Assembly (NCBI RefSeq): GCF_000764305.2
Contig: NW_025931881.1
Coordinates: forward strand, 33,639-97,638
Source of the DNA: Hyalella azteca
Taxonomy: Eukaryota; Arthropoda; Malacostraca; Amphipoda; Hyalellidae
Direction: 5' to 3'
DNA length: 64,000 nucleotides
The position numbers were made by a program, and so were the translations under genes. Below are positions 1 to 10,284 of the stretch, one piece after another (position 1 is the stretch's first letter; every line of letters starts with the position of its first letter). Under the pieces are notes generated by a model that saw only the letters and a list, made by a program, of their open reading frames with translations, was not told the origin of the DNA and ran no database searches.

Positions 1-1383
1 GCTAGAAAAGCATCCGGCACGACGCCACTCTGCAACGTCTGTAATTTAAAAATATCTTATTATTGAGAGCATAGAACTGTACTGGGAACAATTTATTATT
101 TGACAATTGATTTGCACACACTATTCCATTGGGCGCGAAGCTCATCGTAGAAAAAATTGGTACGTTTGGGCACATTCAGAAAGATAACAAGAATGTGGAA
201 GAAAATTTGACGGACAGGCGACTGACAGATGGTTTGTTATCCTTCGTTCCTTGGGTATTTAAGTAACTTTAAGGTCAGTAAAGTTCCAGGCTTATATGGG
301 CCTGCAGCAGTAAAGTATTAAATTCGAAATCTTTCGACAGTCGTCAGTTAAATTCCATAATTCACCGTAAAAACAGTTTGATTTTGCTTGCGACGTATTG
401 AATTAATTTTCATCGATAAAACAATATTTCTCTTTTCGTAGTTTTAGATTTTTAGATCAGAAACGGCTTATACATAGATTATACGATTTATGAAAGAAGC
501 CTATTAACACAAAGTTCATAGTTAGAGTCTTACCTGTGATAGCAAAAGCTTCGGCAAGCTTTATTGAATTCATTATCTGAGCTGCTTTCGATAGATTTTT
601 ATTCGTAAACAATTTAAATATTATCTCAGATGATTTATACAAACAGGATATACGAATTCAATTCGAACTATTTCTGTGATATTAATTATAGACATTTAGT
701 GGCTTTTCTGAGAGTACGGTATGGATGGATATTTATACCGTGATTGATCCCAATTGAAACAGAGTCTGCATTGCCCATACTAATATTTTATTGTTTAAAT
801 GAGCGATGAAACTACAATACATAAAAATATTTCCGAATTCGGAACAACGCAATAAAGAATTATAGCTCCATTATACGTATGAGTTTAATGCCATCGTAGT
901 GGGTATATAATGGTATCCCTTACGTTCAATGATCAGAAAAATCGTTCGTCATATTAAAAAGCTACATTTCACAATCACATTGAAAGTTTTCTATATATAT
1001 AAATAGGAGTCGAGGCTCATCTTAATGGAAAACGATCAAACTACCATTTACTGAGATATGTGTTACTTCCGTTTATTGGGATACAAATGTTCTCTAAAAA
1101 TTCTTGCAATTCTACCTTCCATAAATATTGCCTAATACCTGATTAATAAAACATCCTTCCACTAAAACCTCTTCACGCTATTAACTCGTAAGCTTATTAC
1201 CCCTAAGTAGTTAACATATTATGATTAATTCATCATTATTTCATTGACATATTGTCATTAACTCATAAAAATGTCACTATTAAATCAAAAACATATTACC
1301 ATTACTTAGCAAATAGGTAAACAATTCTAAAATGTTTTATAATGACCTCGAGGCAGGCCAGAATAATATTTCATGAACCAGGA
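1..1383. other. AT-rich non-coding stretch
   Basis: I see no supported gene, RNA or transposon end here. The longest frame (61 codons on the minus strand near 457-642) has no recognisable features. Confidence 0.5.
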
Positions 1384-1457
1384 GAGGAATTGCACCGCAT
1401 TAAGTGTTATCTTATACATATTTTGACATGTTGATACGGTTTGACACGTACCAGATT
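1384..1457. repeat. Left arm of a 70-bp inverted repeat (partner 2369-2434)
   Basis: The arm reads GAGGAATTGCACCGCATTAA onward and its reverse complement reappears at 2,369-2,434 with a few mismatches and a small indel. The arms are about 0.9 kb apart, which suggests the ends of a decayed inverted-repeat element. No transposase frame lies between them. Confidence 0.7.
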
Positions 1458-2368
1458 ATTGTCGAATTTACTCGTAAACAAATTACCTCTCCTAAAATAA
1501 TTTAGACTGTATTCACTACCTGTCGTTTCCACATAGAATGTGGAAACGATTAGAATGCTACTACATGATTTCATTTTATCACGTATTTAAATTCACGAAT
1601 TTAGGAATTGTTTCGCAATTTTCCTTCACGAGGAGACGAGCTTATACATATATGAAGCTAACGCAATTTTTAACGTGCAGAAAAGTATTGGAAACTTCCG
1701 GCAAATATTTGGACCCCGGAAATATATCTTTACGGGATGTGGCATGTTCCGTGAGGATGCTCTTATGCGTGTAAAGCAAAGGTACATCGGTAAATTGAAT
1801 GACCTCGATACTTGAGCAAAAATATAAATTTTTTTGGATGATTTAAATTGCCACAAACGATTTTGGTGTCAAGTTGAACCCATGATAACCTCGATTATTA
1901 TAGAAACAAATGAAGTGGCCCTCGTTTTCACTGTTGCTCAATCAAGTGAACATTTTTTTTTCTTTTAAAAAGGCCTCCCACACTCACCATTCCAACAAAA
2001 AGGAAATTAATTTTATTAATTATAAACAGGGAATTGTTTCATGTCAATGATCAGGGCCCCGACCTTAACGCCCCTGATGGTGGCCTACACCGACTCCGAG
2101 GGTCACTGAGCTGTGACGTTGTCGACGCAGGTTGCATCCCAGCACAAACACCTCCCATTAGAAAATGGGAAAACCGTTAAGCGAACATTAATGATACAGA
2201 TACTTAATCTATGCAATGAATAATCATGCATAATGTCTCGCCCACTCCTCATTTAAGGGGTGACCAAAATGAGTTGATATTAAATAATTACCGTGTGAAT
2301 TTCACAGGTAACTTTCAACCTCATCAATCCGTTCTGAACTGTGCTCATCTACCGCATTGGTACGTGTC

Positions 2369-2434
2369 AAATCTGGTACGTGTCAAACTGTATCAAGATA
2401 TGTATAAGATAACACTTAATGCGGTGTAATTCCT
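2369..2434. repeat. Right arm of the inverted repeat with 1384-1457
   Basis: This is the reverse complement of 1,384-1,457, ending GCGGTGTAATTCCTC. It directly abuts the 57-bp tandem repeat. A block at 2,042-2,160 between the arms is GC-richer, but only a 22-codon frame is visible in it. Confidence 0.7.
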
Positions 2435-2727
2435 CATGCTCCCTGTTTGACTTGATGGTATCCATGATACGGCAGTGCCGCTCCCGCATGCCATGCTCCC
2501 TGTTTGACTTGATGGTATCCATGATACGGCCGTGTCGCTCCCGCATGCCATGCTACCTGTTTGACTTGATGGTATCCATGATACGGCCGTGCCGCTCCCG
2601 CATGTCATGCTCCCTGTTTGACTTGCTGGTATCAGTGATACGGCCGTGTCGCTCCCGCGTGCCATGCTCCTTCAGTGACTTGATGGTATCCGTGATACGG
2701 CCGTGCCGCTCCGCGTGCCACGCATTG
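2435..2727. repeat. 57-bp minisatellite, 5 copies
   Basis: Units begin CATGCTCCCTGTTTGACTTG at 2,435, 2,492, 2,549, 2,606 and 2,663. Because 57 is divisible by three, both strands stay open, which explains the overlapping repetitive frames here. I do not call a gene. Confidence 0.9.
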
Positions 2728-3339
2728 TTCGTGTTTATTCATGAAAATGAGTTAAATCGGCACAAAGTATGAGAACAAAGATGTTAATTTTGAGGTGTAC
2801 GCATTTCTGACGAGTTGCTGTTAATTTTATGTGTCGAAAATGTCACTAAAATGTAGTTGTGACGTATTGAACAACGAAACACGTAATTATCTCTGCGAGA
2901 AAATTAATAAAAATTTATTTAAGCATATTTTTACCGTAGCAAACTTTTTAAAAAAATTGTTATTTACGTTGAGAGAGCATAAATGCGAAAGATTTCTATA
3001 GATTTTGCATGACTTGAGTTATCTTGCAATGCACACTTACACTTGCTTCCAATATACTCATTTTTTACATCCTATTTATGTGTTCATAAAAAGTTTTATA
3101 ATTTCAGTGCTAGAGCTATCGTTCACGAGGAAAACTAGAGATAAGAAGTGTCACTTGCTGTCCAAATAATCTAGTTGAAAATACGCAAAATTGTGGCGGT
3201 ATTTCCTAGAAGTCGGGAGTTCGTTGGCGTGGGCGACAAATTGCTCTCCGCACTTCTGGCCATGAGTGACCGCCTGAGCAGAGCGCCACGCAAGACGCCG
3301 TGAACGCGACACTAGCGTTCACTTTATGATTACGAGCTC
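2728..3339. other. Non-coding stretch, nothing recognised
   Basis: The sequence is AT-rich up to about 3,180 and then GC-richer (3,190-3,330). I found no frame or motif I can support. Confidence 0.4.
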
Positions 3340-3973
3340 GTGCATGCAGCCTCACGTATCCTCACGTGCCCTCACGTACCCTCACATGCAGCCTCACGTA
3401 TCCTCACGTGCCCTCAGGTACCCTCGCGAGTGATAACATTCCATGACTTGCCCTCATATATTCAAGCGTGTACCCACGAGCTCTTTATCAACACAATAAT
3501 ATCTAATGTTCCTGTACATATCGTCAGGAGCTCTCCCGTAGCAACCATTGACGGGCCAGTACGTGCCTTCTTAAACCTTAATAATCCCTAACGTACCTTC
3601 ACATGCATGTACCCTCAAGTGCTCTCCCGTAGCAGCCATTAACGGGCCAGTACGTGCCTTCTTAAACCTTAATAATCCCTAACGTACCTTCACATGCATG
3701 TACCTCAAGTGCTCTCCCGTAGCAACCATTAACGGGCCAGTACGTGCCTTCTTGTACCATAAAATTCCCTGACGTACCCTGACACGTCATTGCCAGCCCC
3801 CACGTAACATGTCGTGTCATAACAATCCCTGACGTACCCTGACACATCATTGCGTGCCCCCACGTACCATCTCGTGCCATAACAATCCCTGACGTACCCT
3901 GACACATCATTGCGTGCCCCCACGTACCATCTCGTGCCATAACAATCCCTGACGTACCCTGACACATCATTGC
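3340..3973. repeat. Three adjoining tandem repeats (CCTCACGTA-type, 90-bp and 60-bp units)
   Basis: 3,340-3,430 repeats CCTCACGTATCCTCACGTGC. About 3,530-3,760 holds three copies of a roughly 90-bp unit containing AACGGGCCAGTACGTGCC. About 3,770-3,973 holds a 60-bp unit with CCCTGACGTACCCTGACAC; two consecutive copies are identical. The array runs into an N gap. Confidence 0.85.
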
Positions 3974-4284
3974 NNNNNNNNNNNNNNNNNNNNNNNNNNN
4001 NNNNNNNNNNNNNNNNNNNNNNNNNNNNNNNNNNNNNNNNNNNNNNNNNNNNNNNNNNNNNNNNNNNNNNNNNNNNNNNNNNNNNNNNNNNNNNNNNNNN
4101 NNNNNNNNNNNNNNNNNNNNNNNNNNNNNNNNNNNNNNNNNNNNNNNNNNNNNNNNNNNNNNNNNNNNNNNNNNNNNNNNNNNNNNNNNNNNNNNNNNNN
4201 NNNNNNNNNNNNNNNNNNNNNNNNNNNNNNNNNNNNNNNNNNNNNNNNNNNNNNNNNNNNNNNNNNNNNNNNNNNNNNNNNNNN
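3974..4284. other. Assembly gap of 311 N
   Basis: The gap joins a 60-bp minisatellite to a 20-bp minisatellite, so the true length and order across it are unknown. Frames reported through the N are meaningless. Confidence 0.99.
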
Positions 4285-4626
4285 GGCCAGTGACGGGCGT
4301 CTTTCGCCAGTGACGGGCGTCTTTCGCCAGTGACGGGCGTCTGTCGCCAGTGACGGGCGTCTTTCGCCAGTGACGGGCGTCTGTCGCCAGTGACGGGCGT
4401 CTTTCGCCAGTGACGGGCGTCTGTCGCCAGTGACGGGCGTCTTTCGCCAGTGACGGGCGTCTGTCGCCAGTGACGGGCGTCTTTCGCCAGTGACGGGCGT
4501 CTGTCGCCAGTGACGGGCGTCTTTCGCCAGTGACGGGCGTCTGTCGCCAGTGACGGGCGTCTTTCGCCAGTGACGGGCGTCTGTCGCCAGTGACGGGCGT
4601 CTTTCGCCAGTGACGGGCGTCTTTCG
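4285..4626. repeat. 20-bp minisatellite, about 17 copies
   Basis: The unit is CCAGTGACGGGCGTCTTTCG. Copies mostly alternate TTTCG and TGTCG endings, which makes a 40-bp higher-order unit. Confidence 0.95.
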
Positions 4627-4834
4627 TCAGTGTACGCCTGGATTTTATGACCGACGCCTGGTTCTTCGTCGGGGAGCGCAGCCGTGGGTAACAAAATTGA
4701 CTCGTAAACAAGCCCTGGGCCCAACGCCAATCATCAGCATGCAATATCTACACATAGCCTCAGATCAATGAGCTGTGGGTAACTCCGGCTAACAATAAAT
4801 CCGCTTTGCACAACACAGCCTCTGCTTCACAGCG

Positions 4835-4957
4835 CCGGAGCACAACTGGCCGGAGCTCAACAGGCCCTACCGCAACAGGCGGCGCAGGTTAGGTTAAGTT
4901 ACGTTGGGAGTAGTTGTTGCGGTAGGGCCTGTTGCAGCCCGGCCAGTTGTGCTCCGG
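4835..4957. repeat. Hairpin-forming inverted repeat
   Basis: The arms are 4,835-4,877 and 4,915-4,957, about 43 nt each with few mismatches, both containing CCGGAGCACAACTGG or its complement. A loop of about 37 nt contains GGTTAGGTTAAGTTACGTT. This is probably a foldback or MITE relic. Confidence 0.85.
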
Positions 4958-5849
4958 CCTGTACGCGCTCCGGCCTGTGACTGAACGGCGCTGTTATGGT
5001 GGGCGCTTTGTGTCAAAAGCCGTGAAGATGCCCGGCTGCACTACGCTCGGGAAGGTATATGAATCGCACTGTGGACTTGGGCTATGCTGACCTCTAGCTA
5101 TCCGCCCCTTCGTCGCATGTGAAGTGGATCCATGAGGAGCCAAGTCTACGCGTCCGTGCCTGATCTCCTAGCCTCGGTCGCAGCACTCGTCATCTCGAGC
5201 CCCTCGCCCCAGCCTCACACGAGACGTAAGTCCGCGGCACCGCAGAGTCGTGGGGTGTGCCAGACTGTATCGTAGGCTGACAGAGCTGTGCTCTACCTCT
5301 TGGCCTAACTAAAATAAAGGTGTTGCAATAACTTAATTTAATAATCTACATTTTACCAAATAGATGTATGAATAAATTTTAGTAATAGTTGCAGGCTAGC
5401 GTGCAATATTGTTTTAACCGATAAAAGGGCTGTGCCCGACGCTTGAATTTTAATTGATAATTGATGGAATTATAATTTATAATTGAAAATATTTGTAGTT
5501 ATTCCTAAAAGATTAAGAGATAGATGTCTATAATTCGCCTCCTGTTAATTTAGGGTATTAAGCAGCAATCTATAATCAAAAGTTTACCGTTACTCTGAGA
5601 GAACCACGATAATTCGATGGATATTCCATAATTTTGAATTCCAGTATATGGGCAGCACTGAACGGAACGCGTTGGGGCATGGACCGCGGGGGCAGCTCGA
5701 AAGGTTGTGGTTGGGGTGATAACGAACACACCCGCAGTCTCCCGGCTCTGTCACCTTTCACCTACCCATTTGCGATCTTATTGCCAAGTAAAGAAAATAT
5801 TGGTTAGGCTATTGATCTTGTTTTATTGTCAACTCCGACCCCCATTCGC
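4958..5849. other. Non-coding stretch with a GC-rich block
   Basis: 4,960-5,300 is GC-rich, followed by TAAAATAAAGG, which resembles a transcript end on the plus strand. I cannot find a frame to go with it. The rest is AT-rich. Confidence 0.35.
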
Positions 5850-6560
5850 TGAAATTTCGTTAGCATCAGTTCAGCCGTTTCTAAAATAAAATAAAATTAG
5901 TGTTAATAACTTTTTACATTCAATTCAAAAGTTTTCCCAAATCCACAAATTTATTCGCTTTAAAGCGGTAAAAAGTCTTTCATAATATCACTAGACTCAG
6001 TTTAGCCGTTTCTAAAATGGAATTAGAATTCATAACTTGTTAAATTCAACTGGAACGTTCTACCAAACCAAGAAATTTATTTTCATAAGGAGGCAAAAAG
6101 CCTGAAATAAATTCACGCGACAATCAGTTTAGAACAACATCATCAGGTGCTGTACCAGCTGCAGCAATAACAGCAGGTGCTGTACCAGCTGCAGCAACAT
6201 CATCAGGTGCTGTACCAGCTGCAGCAACATCATCAGGTGCTGTACCAGCTTCAGCAACATCATCAGGTGCTGTACCAGCTGCAGCTGTTTGAATTTCACA
6301 GTCTAATTTCAGAAGTTATTGATACTAATTATATTTTCGAAACGGCTGAACTGATAGTCGTGAAATTTTAACAGACTTTTTACTACTTTGAAGTGAATAA
6401 ATTTCTAGATTTATAAGAACTTTCTATTTGAATTTCAGGAGTTATGAATACTAATTCTATTTTCAAAACGGCTGAACTGATAGTCATGAAATGTAAACGG
6501 ACTTTTTACCGCTCTAAAGTGAATAATTTCCAGATTTGCGAGAACTCTCTTATTGAATTT
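5850..6560. repeat. Inverted-repeat element enclosing a 30-bp minisatellite
   Basis: The left side (about 5,850-6,120) and the right side (about 6,285-6,560) are imperfect inverted copies, both carrying the block around CAGTTTAGCCGTTTC, AGCGGTAAAAAGTC and ATTCATAACT. Between them, 6,133-6,288 is a 30-bp tandem repeat containing CAGCAACATCATCAGGTGCT. This is likely a non-autonomous foldback element. Confidence 0.75.
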
Positions 6561-6889
6561 ACGATAATTTATACGATTTAAATTCGCGACATTTTGTCCG
6601 TGACTAGGAAACCACAAAACTCGAATATAAAGTCCTAAAGAACTTTATATTCGACTTTATATTATATATATAATATAAAGTCCTAAAGAACTTATTTATA
6701 TAAATATATAAAGAACTGCTAAAATTTTACTCAAATGTAAGCTTTTTCTGGCATATTTAACAGCGTTTAGAGCACTACCTAGGGGCTAGGTATGAAGCAG
6801 ACCGAAACAGCGCTCGCAAGGGCGTATTATAATAATAAAAATTACGGTTTCAATGACGATTCTGAACATCGCTGAAAATTCACAGGTTG

Positions 6890-7055
6890 TTTCGGGTCTC
6901 GAACTCGTAACTCGCTGTTCCAATTTTGTTGTGCTTAATTAACCGCCCGGCTTCCGTGCCAATTCTGACCAGAAACTGGAGCACAGAGCTGGGATCGAAC
7001 CCGCGCCTCTCCTGCTCTAATCCTGGTACTCAGAACTGTAACCACTGGGCTATCC
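6890..7055 (-). mobile_element. tRNA-derived SINE
   Basis: Read on the minus strand it starts GGATAGCCCAGTGGTTACAG, matching a pol III A box (TAGCCCAGTGG). About 50 nt on it has GGTTCGATCCC, a good B box. A tRNA-unrelated tail follows. A truncated copy of the same head is at 18,533-18,590 in the inverted duplicate. Confidence 0.7.
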
Positions 7056-7515
7056 TGCATTATATTGTAGATAAAAGATGTGTTCCTAATTAGTGGCTAA
7101 TCTGTTTTGATTTGACCAAGTTACCAGTAGAAACAATGCTAAAAATCATGATGAATATTTATCAACAACTCGTGTAGCCAATACATAATTTAATGCAAAT
7201 GTATACATACCATCAAATGGACATTTTCTAATTGTGTGACTAGAGGAGTTTCAGTTCGATATATTCGCATTGCTATCAGCGGAGGGAACAGTAACCCCGC
7301 GGCGTATTAGGTCTATTAAAAATATCCTTAAGCTCCTGGCATTATTTTATGCTCATTTATTGCATTCATTCAAGCTTTATATATATTGTAATTCCGACAA
7401 ATTCAGTAAAATGTGGCTTGAATATAAGTGTAATTTGAATAAATAACCACACAACAAGCCATTATTAGCTTAAATATAAATCATATGGCGCTAAGCCTGC
7501 CCTCCATGACCCTAA

Positions 7516-7755
7516 AACGCCGCGACGCCGCTGCTGTAACCCATGTTACTTGTGTTGCACTACAGGATTAATGGCCCACTTCAGATTATCAACGCAACGC
7601 CGCGACGCCGCTGCTGTAACCCATGTTACTTGTGTTGCACTACAGGATTAATGGCCCACTTCAGACTATCAAGGCAACGCCGCGGCGCCGCTGCTGTAAC
7701 CAAGGTTACTTGTGTTGCACTACAGGATTAATGGCCCACTTTAGATTATCAACGC
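7516..7755. repeat. 80-bp tandem repeat, 3 copies
   Basis: Units start AACGCCGCGACGCCGCTGCT at 7,516, 7,596 and 7,676. The inverted duplicate has only one copy (about 17,985-18,062), so the expansion happened after duplication. Confidence 0.9.
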
Positions 7756-8194
7756 AATGAAATATCATAATTTTTCACATGTCTGTATTACTCCAACAAA
7801 TTTAGGTTCATCAGTTACAACATAAGCGTAGCAAAACCTTCACTTTGCTTGATAATTAGTAATGTGTAAGTGTATTCGAACCGTCGTAATACTATAGCGA
7901 AATTTACTTATGAAACTTTATATTAAAATCCTACAGTCTAATTTATCGTAATTCCTAAAAATAAAAAAATGGAATAAAAAGGCAGCGCCAACATCATAGT
8001 GATGTTGGCGCTGAAGAATAGGCCTGGTGAGGCCTGTCGCCGATTCTTGTACTTTTCGTGACTTGTTCACAGAAGATCTAAAAACAAGGTCCTTCGATGA
8101 CCGGATCTTTTCCAAACTGACGATAGTTTGAAATAGCTACTAGACTTCAACAGGGTTCGATATGGTGCTAGGCTTTTAAAGTCTGAGCATATAT

Positions 8195-8412
8195 TTCTCT
8201 TTAGCTTTACGCGTTCATACCCAGAGCGTCAAATGTGTAATCGGAGTGGCTGTTCCACATGTCGGTGACACGAAGAGAGAAGAAATGTTGTCGTGCGGAT
8301 AAGTTGCAACGCAGTTTTTTTAGTTTATAGTCGTGGCCACTGATGTTGGTTCTTGTTTCAAATGCTGTAATCTTTCGGGGAACTTTAAAAAAACATCTCC
8401 ATACATGCATAC
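8195..8412 (-). pseudogene. 3' fragment of a LINE reverse transcriptase
   Basis: The frame contains GHDYKLKKLRCNLSARQHFF followed by SLRVTDMWNS, the conserved C-terminal block of many CR1/L2-like and related LINE polymerases (RGH-x-x-KL, FF-x-x-RV-x-x-x-WN). No catalytic core is present. It lies in the 8,075-8,805 segment absent from the other copy of block A, so it arrived as an insertion. Confidence 0.65.
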
Positions 8413-9612
8413 TTCAATTGGGTGCCCACGCAAACATTGATAGAAGAGGAATGGAGCCTCAACAACCTGCAATTCAATCATAGGAGCAGCAGTCAATTCA
8501 CCTTTATTACACGTTTTTTCTCATTAATTTTAATTATTTCCACTCATTGGATATGATTATATTAAATTCCTGTGAGCAATTACTGAAAACATGATAATAA
8601 ATTCCGGTGAAACATCTTTTTAGTGGGTAACATAACAAGTCATTTCGCTGGGCGAAGCGCCGTTGGCAAGCCAATCTTCGAGATGGCAGACGCCATGTTA
8701 GTTCATTGCTAATCGGCAATCCGCTTATTGAGCTTAATTTACTATATAATTTAGGCTTAACTTGACTTATAGAAACGGTTTATATTGTAAAAGCCATGTT
8801 TAAAATAAGCTATGTAAAGCTATGTTTAACGTGTTTCTAACAAGCGCCTCTAATATTCTTATAACAATTTTCGTACGTCACCACCACCATCATTCTTATT
8901 CATCGGCACCTTTTTAGGTCCGATTCTGAACGCTGATAAATTAGAGCCTGAAGAGGTTTAATGAAGAAAAAGTATCCCAGTGAACGTAGACCTTTATGCT
9001 GTGAAGTCTGGCACGAATCCTCCTATTCAATATCTACTTAAGAGAAGCTTTCTTTTAATATCCATTAGAAATCTTTGAAAATTATATTTACTATACGGGT
9101 TTTTTTCAAGTGTGTACAAATATTTAATGTCAATTTCGCCATATTTGGTGTGCAACAGATCAATTCGGATACGATTATAAAAAGTAACGATATACTGTAC
9201 CCATTTCACCCATACATTTCGCCCACATCATTGTGAATATTCCTTCCTTTTAATTTCTTACACTGTTCACTTGGTGCGAACGAATCGGTCTAGTTTAACA
9301 TCTTACATAGATATCGTGCCATGTGATAACTTACTCAGTTACACCTCGAAAAAAAAGTGATGGGGCGAACTTATTATGAAATATTCAGTATTTTAGTTGA
9401 TCTGTTCTAATTCGCTGATTAAGTGTTATACGTATTGCCGCATTGTAAATCTCTACTATTTTTGAACGCTGCCAAGAGATTGCAATCGATTGCATCTCGC
9501 AGCAGCGTACCTAAGACGAAGATGTAATGCTAAAAATTTAATCAAAATATTCATTACGCAGGAAAAAGAGTTGTAACAAGAATCCTCCTTGACTTATATT
9601 CAAGCCTATAAA

Positions 9613-10284
9613 TAATGAATTCAAGTTATAATGCAATGGAATTCAGCATGATTCCCAAATGCCATCAGAACAATAATAACAGCTGCACAATATTCAAAAT
9701 AATTAACCTATTTGTTTCCGTTGAGGAATCCTAGACAAGAGTTCTCGTGTAGAGAACTATAAGAAAGAAAATAGTGAAACAGTAATAGGAGTATAGGAGT
9801 GTTCGCTCGTACTTAAAAGAGTTAAGCGCATGCAAGCAAGCAAGTTAATTCACAGCACCAAGGCAAGTGACAAAATTAGGTTAAAACTCCGATGGTCCAG
9901 GGAGCCAACAATCCTACGGGTTTCAACCACTGGCGTGAAGCCAGTTAAGTAAGATCTTAAACGAGCGAACACAGAAGTGCTAGCATGCATTTAAATGGAG
10001 CAAAACAACAGGAAAACACACTGGCACAAACTCAAATTAAGGTATAGAAAAGCAAGATTTAACACAAGTAGTAATACGGTTTGAGCAGGAGGTCTTCACA
10101 AAGGTAAGGTTCAAGTATTAATACTTGGTTAAGATGAGGCGCGTCAGCGACTGAAGTATAGGCGCTAAGTAATAATAAATACAATCGAGCTAATAAGCGT
10201 CGACTTCGCCTCCTATCACGAGACAAACGATAAGCGTATAAACAATAATGACGTAATTAGATAATAAATTTTAACAACTTCTTT
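9613..10284. other. Non-coding stretch between blocks A and B
   Basis: Nothing coding is seen. A short block at about 10,125-10,170 (GAGGCGCGTCAGCGACTGAA) recurs at 19,277 beside the hairpin. Confidence 0.4.

Larger units (their letters stand above)
7020..9612. repeat. Duplicated block A (inverted copy at 16,845-18,590)
   Basis: Long stretches recur as reverse complement in 16,845-18,590, including CAGCGCCAACATCA at 7,983 and the block around TTGCAATCGATTGCATCTCG near 9,480. The other copy lacks 8,075-8,805, which contains a LINE fragment. The two copies have clearly diverged by substitutions and small indels. Confidence 0.8.

Noticed and set aside
3662..4744. 333-360-codon minus-strand frames
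   Set aside because: About 100 codons are N and the rest is 20-bp and 60-bp tandem repeat.
4885..4905. GGTTAGGTTAAG as telomeric DNA
   Set aside because: There are only two imperfect units inside a hairpin loop, with no array.
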